Shown piece by piece: positions 57,549-64,000 of a stretch of 64,000 bases of DNA. The DNA lies in contig JAQFVV010013084.1 in assembly GCA_028023455.1 (NCBI GenBank), positions 210,399 to 274,398 of the forward strand, read 5' to 3'. Within the stretch, counting starts at the first letter, position 1. Every line of letters begins with the position of its first letter. The notes under the pieces were generated by a model. It saw only the letters and a program-made list of their open reading frames with translations. It was not told the DNA's origin and did not search any database. A program made the translations under genes and the position numbers. This DNA is from Epiperipatus broadwayi (taxonomy: Eukaryota > Onychophora > Udeonychophora > Euonychophora > Peripatidae).

Positions 57549-58216
57549 CTAAAACACACAAAACTGAAGATAAAGAAATCATAATACTATAGATTGATAT
57601 AAACTAAATATATGTATCCAAGTATGTTGCTAAGCACTTTTGAGGGGCCAAGGCTTTCATATTCACAGTCTTCTTGTAAATAAATATGTTGGTTAAAAGT
57701 GATGCAAATTTATGTAAATGAGGTAGTTAAGTATTACATTTCCTGGAGATCTTATAACATGAGTTTTTTCTATTTATAATTTGTTATCTTTAGCAATAAT
57801 CTCAACACACATACTCATATAATAAAGCACTAGCAGACACTTCTTGTAGTTCAGTTTTCGCCCAGCACCACAGCTCATCTGGTCATGATTGCCAACATAA
57901 AGACCCAGTGGTTGTTTGCAGACATTGACATGATCTTAAGAGAAAAACAAAGAAGCTTAGTTTATTGCTAAAGATAACAAGTCTATAAACAGAAAAGACT
58001 CTTGTTATAAGATCTCCAGGCAATGGAATACTTAACTACCTCATTTACATAAAATTTCATCACTTTTAACCAATCTATTTATTTAGAAGATGGCTATAAA
58101 TATGAGGATCTCAGCCCTTGAAAGTACTTAGCCACATACTTGAATACATATATTTAGTTTATGTCAATCTACAATATTGAGATTTATTTGTCTTCAGCTT
58201 TGTGTGTTCATGCCAC
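57549..58216. repeat. Inverted repeat (arms about 250 bp) with an exon-like loop
   Basis: Left arm 57549-57800 and right arm 57957-58216 are imperfect reverse complements. Shared blocks include TAAACTAAATATATGTAT, GGTTAAAAGTGATG, ATGTAAATGAGGTAGTTAAG, GGAGATCTTATAACA and TTATCTTTAGCAATAA. The loop of about 155 bases holds the predicted exon 57841-57934. It could be a MITE/foldback element or an inverted duplication of intron sequence. Confidence 0.8.
57841..57934 (-). CDS. Predicted 94-base exon in an inverted-repeat loop
   Basis: Minus strand. The acceptor CTTCTTTGTTTTTCTCTTAAG is strong. After two bases the frame reads HVNVCKQPLGLYVGNHDQMS, then C-G-A-G-R-K-L-N. The likely donor is GTGTCT at 57840, which is weak. 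Phases would be 1 in and 2 out, as for 15037-15085, and the G-x-H...[ST]-C-x3-[RK]-x-L core is shared. The open frame runs on past the donor to about 57781, so the exact end is uncertain. Confidence 0.4.
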
Positions 58217-59504
58217 ATTTTATCTATTTATAAAGCTGATAGTAGTGTTATTTGTTCTGTTATACATCAGAATAATTTGCTTTAATTATATTTAAATTTA
58301 ATAAATGTGAATTGTAAATCCAATTTAAATATTCAATTTTAATATTCACATTTGATTATAATAAATGTTAATATTTTTTATATGTTTTGATTATTATAAT
58401 ACACAGTTATGGTTGGATATTATAGATCCAACATTATCTTATATGGTTAATGATATTACATTGTTATTAAGTATTTTACCTTATTATAAATAGTGCGATT
58501 AGTAATAGTAAATTAATATGTAGAGAAGACATTGCTGAGTTGGTGCTATTTATCATTTTATTAAACTAGAATTGAAAATTAATTATTGGATTGTATATTT
58601 ATTGCAATATTGTAAATTTATAAGTCACTCTAAATATGTTTCCTCAATTACTCATAAATTATTATTTTTAGATATGAACATCATTAAATTTTAGTAAACA
58701 TTTACATTATTAAAAGCAACGTTTGATTCATTATGTATATTAGAATTTAATTGTTGAACAATTTATTTTCATTAGCTTTTAAGTGAAATATATATTCAGC
58801 ATATATCATTGTTATGTGATAGTCTTATTTAATTGAATTGCTTTAATTTAATCTACTTTAAGTAAGATTTATTTTTACGGTATTTGAAGTGATGATCTTG
58901 TTTGTTTTCTGTTTATTCTAAATGCTGTCTGAACTCATGATGCTATAATAAAAATTATTGTTACTGTTTTATTTTATATGATTAGACAAAGGGCTATATT
59001 AAGTACTGAATAATTAAATATAAATTGATATTCATTTAGTTTAGTATATTATATTTATTCTTTTATGAATAATATTATTATTAATTGGCATTATAAATGT
59101 AGTATTATTTTTATTTGATTTACATTATATTCATTCAGTTATAAATGATGCCCAATTTCTGGTCTCATTTTTATTTTATTAGTTAGGTTGATCAAAGACT
59201 GAGATATATTTTATTCAGACCGTAACAGAGAATCTAACATATGCACATTATTATTATATTATGAATGGCATGACAATTGGCATGACATAATTAAACCAAA
59301 TTCCTCTTGTCATATCTAATATGTTACAAATGGTTCTTAAATCTGTGAGCATTAAAAGACGACTATATTCTTATTTTAATCTGTTACAAATGGCATTTTA
59401 ACTGTAAAGGCAATAATAAGAGTTATTTCACTATCACCTTTCATGTCTATTATAAAATGCTTTCCAAACATGTAGGGATAGTTTTTATTTCTGTTACAAT
59501 AAGA
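58217..59504. other. AT-rich, no gene seen
   Basis: No frame, RNA gene or known repeat recognised. Confidence 0.45.
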
Positions 59505-61355
59505 AACTTATATTTGCAATAAGAAAAAATAACTTTTATGAAAACACTGATGACATTACAAAATGTGTAGGAATTTTATCAAAAATTATATAGTAATAAA
59601 AACCAAAGGAAGTAGTTTTTACAATCACTATATCTTCTGAATTTTCAAGGATTTCAAATGAACCAGTGAGACATGCAATCAAATGTATGAAGATGGATAA
59701 AACTCTGGGTAATGATGGAATTATACATGATATTTTAACAGAAGCAGGTGATGAAATAAAAATTTTTAGGCAATTTATATACCAAATGTTTAAATGATAA
59801 ATATGTACTATCTGATTGGAAGAATGCAGTATTAATATTAATATTTGAAAAAAATGATAGGAAGATATAAGAAATTACAGAAGTATCAGTCTCTTGTCAG
59901 TACTTTATGAAATTTTTACTAAGATAATTACAACTCATCTACAGTAAATTTAGGATTTTAACCAATGTAAAAAATATGCTGGATTTAAATGTGGTTTTAC
60001 TACAAGAAATCGTATCCATTTATTGAGAGAAATTGTAAAAAACTGATAAATATGTTTTTGCCATTATGTTTTGGATTTTTAGATAATGAAAAGGCATTGA
60101 ATTCTTTAAGCATTTTTTTTCAGTGATTAAAGCATTGGATCATTTAGGTGTAGATCAAGAATATTTTCATATTACAAAGAGTATTTATTACAATAGAATG
60201 ACAGCCTGTTAAGCTAATTGCGCAGATGCTGTGAGGATGTTATTATTAATAAATGAATACCTTCGAACGACCACATGATATAGTATTTGTATAAGAGTAA
60301 AAAGGAATCCTCTTACTCTTACGACTCAAATGTTTATAAATGAGCAAATCTGAAGTAGTTGTAACGAAGGCATGACTACATAATAGTCACTTTAAATTAC
60401 TATATATAGTATTTATAAAACTGTGACAAAAACAATTATGGTACATAATGATACTAGGGAAATTAGCATGGAAATGGGTGTGCAACAATGTTACACCATA
60501 ACTCCAAAACTTTTTACAGTAGTTATGCAAGTATTATTTTATGGATTGGAAAACTAAGAGAATAAATATAAATGAAGATTATTTAAGTCATTTAGATTTT
60601 GCAGATGATGTAATTGCTTTAGCAAAAAATAATTTAGAGCTTCAGAAAATATTGCAAGAGTAATCAGATAAAAGTAAGGGAGTAGAAATAAAGGTAAATG
60701 TTAAAAATATTAAAATAATATTGAATGGATTTTTTTAAAAGAAAAAAGAAAATAAAGATTGTTAATGATGAATTAGAAGAAATTAACATCTGCAAACATT
60801 GGTCATATTGGTACTATAAATGGAAACCTAATGGATAAAGTTAATCATACAATTATTTGTTTGGCTGGAGTGCTTTTAGTAGATACAACTTAATACTAAT
60901 GAAAATTATGTGATTGTATTTGAAATAAAAAGTTTTGTTAAATATGTTATATCTGTTATTATTTATGGATCTGACATTTGAAAGTTTAATAGAAGAGCAA
61001 TACAGATATTTCAGATCCAGAGACACTTGTCAAGAAAAAAAAAAGAAATCAAAAATGAAATACATGGGTGAAAAGGCAAACAGTTGTTACTGATTTCAAT
61101 GAAAAAATCAAAAGACTAAAGTGGAGTTGGGCTGGCCATATTTTTAGAAGACATAATAATAACTGGACAGTGGAAATCTATTAAGAAATTGAAAAAGCTG
61201 TAGAAAAAGACCACATGTGAGGTAAATGGTTGAAATGAGAAATTATGCTGGGGTGATGTGGAAAAGAAAGGCTAGAGACTAGAGAAGAAGGATTGAACAT
61301 GAAGAGACATTCATGTTGTAGTGGATCAATACTGTTTGATATTGATGATGATTAT
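59505..61355 (+). mobile_element. RTE-like LINE copy 5, plus strand, strongly decayed
   Basis: Starts in the linker region (TTATATTTGCAATAAG). It runs through RT blocks (AATGATGGAATTATACATGATATT, a degenerate VDYEKAF block near 60080, and [14 protein letters not shown] near 60585) and the WSWAGH region near 61120. It ends with GATGATGATT at about 61350. There are many stops and indels. It is the only RTE copy here on the plus strand, and it is interrupted by an insertion of about 220 bases. Confidence 0.75.
60189..60408. mobile_element. Candidate 220-bp insertion in RTE copy 5
   Basis: RTE similarity stops near 60200 and resumes at 60409, with AGTATTTAT present on both sides (60180-60188 and 60409-60417) as a possible target duplication. 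The inserted piece (ACAGCCTGTTAAGCTAATTG and following) has no coding capacity. It could be a short SINE or MITE; no convincing tRNA-type A/B boxes or inverted ends were found. Confidence 0.45.
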
Positions 61356-62388
61356 ATAAGCACTATCAAATAAATATTATAATCAAGCACTTAAAAATGG
61401 ATATTCAGTTTATAATGATTATGTTTTTATTAAAACAATCTCTCAAATAATGATATAGAACTTTTTATATTAAACATGTAACTTTTAACATATATGAAAT
61501 ATATTGTCACTATCTACACATTAGAAAGAAAACTGAAAATTATACATAATAAATTTATGTTTTTATAAATTATGCTTCACTGAATAAATCTGTAATTAAT
61601 CCAGTCCAAATATGTGGCAAGTAAATCACAGTGGATAATTTTTGAAGTGTCTTTTAAAATATACATATGGTGTATGAATGTCTTTTTTTAGAGATCTCAT
61701 CTTATGGTGAATTGAAAATACTTTCAAGCTGTGACCTACTGATATTATCAACATCAAAAAGAAATTCATATAGATTTTAAAATCTGTTATTAATGTTGTA
61801 CTTTATTAAGATTTGAAGAAATAATTATAAAAATTATCCATGCTACTTTTCTTTACTTGTAGTTATTATACATCAAGATATTTCTATTATCTGCCATTAA
61901 TTTTTTTATTTATTCTAGTGATATCATATATACATTTAAAATTATGTCACAATTCTGAGAACTTTTTTTCGGTTTTTAAACATCAATTTTTAACTCAGAT
62001 AAAATCTTATTTTTTTAGCTAAAACTCTCAATATTACCATCATCATGAGAAATTAAATTATTTTGAGAAAGTTTTTAAATCTAAAAATTCAACACAAATT
62101 CAACATTACTGAATTTTTTTTTTTTCATTAAGCAATCTGATAATACATGTATGTTGATCACTAAATTGTTATATTATTTTGTATAAACTAAGATGTTTTT
62201 TTTTTGTTTGTTATAAAATGTAGCATATATTATTCCAAAACTTAATCATTTTCTAAAATATCAATAACGTAAAAACGAAATATCTAACTGATAAATAATA
62301 TAATTTAAGATATAGATTATTTAGCATTGTGAAATAAACATTTATCTAAATTGTAAATATTTGTTTAAATACAGATATATATGCTTAC
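61356..62388. other. AT-rich, no gene seen
   Basis: Probably intronic if the exon at 62389 is real. Confidence 0.45.
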
Positions 62389-62453
62389 TTTTTACAGGTA
62401 TTAGAAAGTGAAGAGCATATATGTCCTGAACAGCATGGCCTTGCTTCATCACA
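62389..62453 (-). CDS. Predicted exon, cysteine-rich module (C-x5-CC-x4-C)
   Basis: Minus strand. Acceptor TGAATTTTATTTTAG, then 65 bases, then a good donor GTAAGC. It starts on a Cys codon in phase 0 and encodes CDEARPCCSGHICSSLSNTC plus Lys, leaving phase 2. Cys positions 1, 7, 8 and 13 coincide with those of the terminal exon at 14818-14904, and both begin C-[DN]-E. Upstream exons would lie beyond 62453 and probably outside the window. Likely part of a secreted or extracellular disulfide-rich protein; the family is not recognised. Confidence 0.5.
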
Positions 62454-62509
62454 CTAAAATAAAATTCATACACGTTTAAGATGAAAATAGTAATATATTT
62501 TTATTATGA

Positions 62510-62612
62510 AAAACATTGTTACCATATATATATATATATATATATATATCATATGGTACCAATATAATTTTAAAAACATTGTTACCATATATATATATAT
62601 ATATATATATAT
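62510..62612. repeat. Duplicated CATTGTTACC-(TA)n segment
   Basis: AAACATTGTTACCATATATA is followed by a (TA)n run, and the pair occurs twice (62512 and 62573), a tandem duplication of about 62 bases. The second TA run abuts the RTE copy 3 3' end. Confidence 0.8.
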
Positions 62613-63509
62613 CATCAACCATTATCAATCCACTGCAGGATGAAGGTCTCTCCAAGTTTAATCCATCTTCTCCGATCTTTAGCTTCTCTTCTCCACAACA
62701 CCCCTGCACATTTTCTTATTTCATCCATCCATCTCACATGTGGTCTCTTTCTGGGTCTTTTACAATCTCTTGGAATCCAGTTTAAAATTTCAATTGTCCA
62801 TCTATTATCATCTCTTCTAGCAATATGTCCAGCCCAACTCCATTTCAATCTTTTAATTTTTTCAATAAGGTCAGTAACACCTGTTTGTTGTCTTACCCAT
62901 ACATTGCGTTTTCAATCTCTTCTTGTTACTCCCAACATACATCTCTCCATACTCCTTTGAGTGGTCTGATGTCTCTGTATTGCTCTTCTATTAAGTGTCC
63001 ACGTCTCAGATCCATAAGTAAGAACTGGTAAAACACATTTGTTAAAAACCATCCTTTTCAAACACATAGGCATATTTCCTTTTAGTATCAAGTTATTTCT
63101 ACCAAAAGCACTCCAAACAAGTTTAATTCTATGATTAATTTCCTCTATCATGTTTCCATCTGACAAGGTATCTGTAACTGTTAACTTCTTCTAATTCTTC
63201 ATAATCAATCTTTATTTTCATATTTTGAGCAAATCAATTAAACATTACTTTAGTCTTTTTAACATTTATTTTTAGTCCTACTTTTCTACTTTCATTTGCT
63301 AACTCCTGCAACATTTCCTGCAGCTCTGAAGCATTATTTGCAAAAACAACTACATCATCTGTGAAATCTAAATGACTTAAATACTCTCCATTTACTTTCA
63401 CTCCTTTAGTTTCCCATTTTAATCCACAAAATACTTCTTGGAGCACTGCTGTAAAAAGTTTTGGAGATATGGAGTCACCTTGTCTCACACTTTTCTCAAT
63501 GTTGATTTT
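62606..63509 (-). mobile_element. RTE-like LINE copy 3, 5'-truncated
   Basis: The 3' end (ATCATCAACCATTATCAATC) is inserted against a (TA)n tract. Coding pieces cover the C-terminus (62848-62615), the thumb (63166-62912) and the RT end with HLDFTDD (about 63385). The match to copies 1 and 2 stops at about 63509, in the block just before [11 protein letters not shown]. Similar to copy 1, with a deletion near 63160. Confidence 0.85.
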
Positions 63510-63675
63510 ATATTGTACCCTCAATTCCAGGAAATATGTAATAACAATCAATTGATCTAGCTCAGATAAATAATTATGTACATCCAAAATGTATCTAATC
63601 AATAATAACTATATTCTTTAATACTATCTGTTATTAATTAGTGAAAATTAACAAATAATATGGTTCTGGTTTCTT

Positions 63676-63855
63676 AAATTAAATACTATTTGCTAAGGCT
63701 GTAACCTTAGGAATATGCATCTGAAAAATTCGAAGGTATGGACCTCTACAGGTCTTAAACATAAGCTTATGCTATGAAGAAAAGAGGTCCTTACCTTCGA
63801 ATTTTTCAGATGCTTATTCCTAAGGTTACAGCCTTAGCAAATATTACTTAATATA
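63676..63855. mobile_element. Small hairpin element (MITE-like)
   Basis: Nearly perfect inverted arms of about 60-75 bases (TTTGCTAAGGCTGTAACCTT, then CATCTGAAAAATTCGAAGGT) around a 35-base loop containing ATAAGCTTAT. No coding capacity. No clear target duplication beyond AT-rich flanks. Confidence 0.75.
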
Positions 63856-64000
63856 ATAATGCGTGTTTAATAAAATTTATAATTAAATTAAATACATAAA
63901 TATCTAATAAAAATCATGAGCCTATGAAGTGAGTTTACAAGTGGCAGAACAAATACATTAAGCCAATATCCTACAAGATATCACCTCAATGGCATAAGAA

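Overview
The window is AT-rich nuclear DNA from a multicellular eukaryote, most likely an invertebrate animal. It carries non-LTR retrotransposons, Penelope-like elements (PLEs) with GIY-YIG endonucleases, a Merlin-type DNA transposon, a Ty3/Gypsy LTR element, many (TA)n and (TAA)n microsatellites, and short exons with spliceosomal splice sites. I see no operons, rRNA, tRNA or CRISPR. The species cannot be named from what is visible.

Layout. 1-1661 holds a broken minus-strand ORF series with PHD-like Cys/His clusters. 2535-8530 is a nearly complete minus-strand LINE (A) with an intact endonuclease/reverse transcriptase ORF2 and an ORF1 cut by one stop. 9184-12254 is a decayed Jockey/CR1-like LINE (B) bracketed by (TAA)n tracts. 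12546-20337 is mostly plain AT-rich DNA. 20338-23455 is RTE copy 1 (minus), followed by two head-to-head PLE fragments (23466-26850). 26930-29385 is a near-perfect 1.2-kb palindrome made from a second PLE family. 31965-35150 is RTE copy 2, intact apart from one 8-base deletion. A GC-rich hairpin and a PLE 3' fragment follow it. 37646-42324 is a Merlin element with very long terminal inverted repeats that contain 207-bp tandem units, each with a 42-codon ORF. 44008-51888 is a Gypsy element with two 1721-bp LTRs, a 5-bp target duplication and one stop in gag-pol. 52911-55790 is an old deleted RTE copy 4. 55981-57113 holds two PLE 3' fragments. 57549-58216 is an inverted repeat with an exon-like sequence in its loop. 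59505-61355 is RTE copy 5 (plus strand, decayed). 62606-63509 is RTE copy 3, and 63676-63855 is a small hairpin element.

Host signal. Five short minus-strand segments (62389-62453, 57841-57934, 53787-53808, 15037-15085, 14818-14904) look like exons of a cysteine-rich, module-repeat gene. Two of them share the spacing C-x5-CC-x4-C, both starting with Cys directly at the acceptor in phase 0. Two others share a G-x-H...[ST]-C-x3-[RK]-x-L core with the same phases. If these belong to one gene, almost the whole window is intron filled by transposons. This is inference from sequence only; several connecting exons are missing.

The most unusual structures are the Merlin element with repeated mini-ORFs in its inverted repeats, the PLE palindrome, the repeated side-by-side placement of RTE and PLE pieces, and the exon-like sequence in an inverted-repeat loop.
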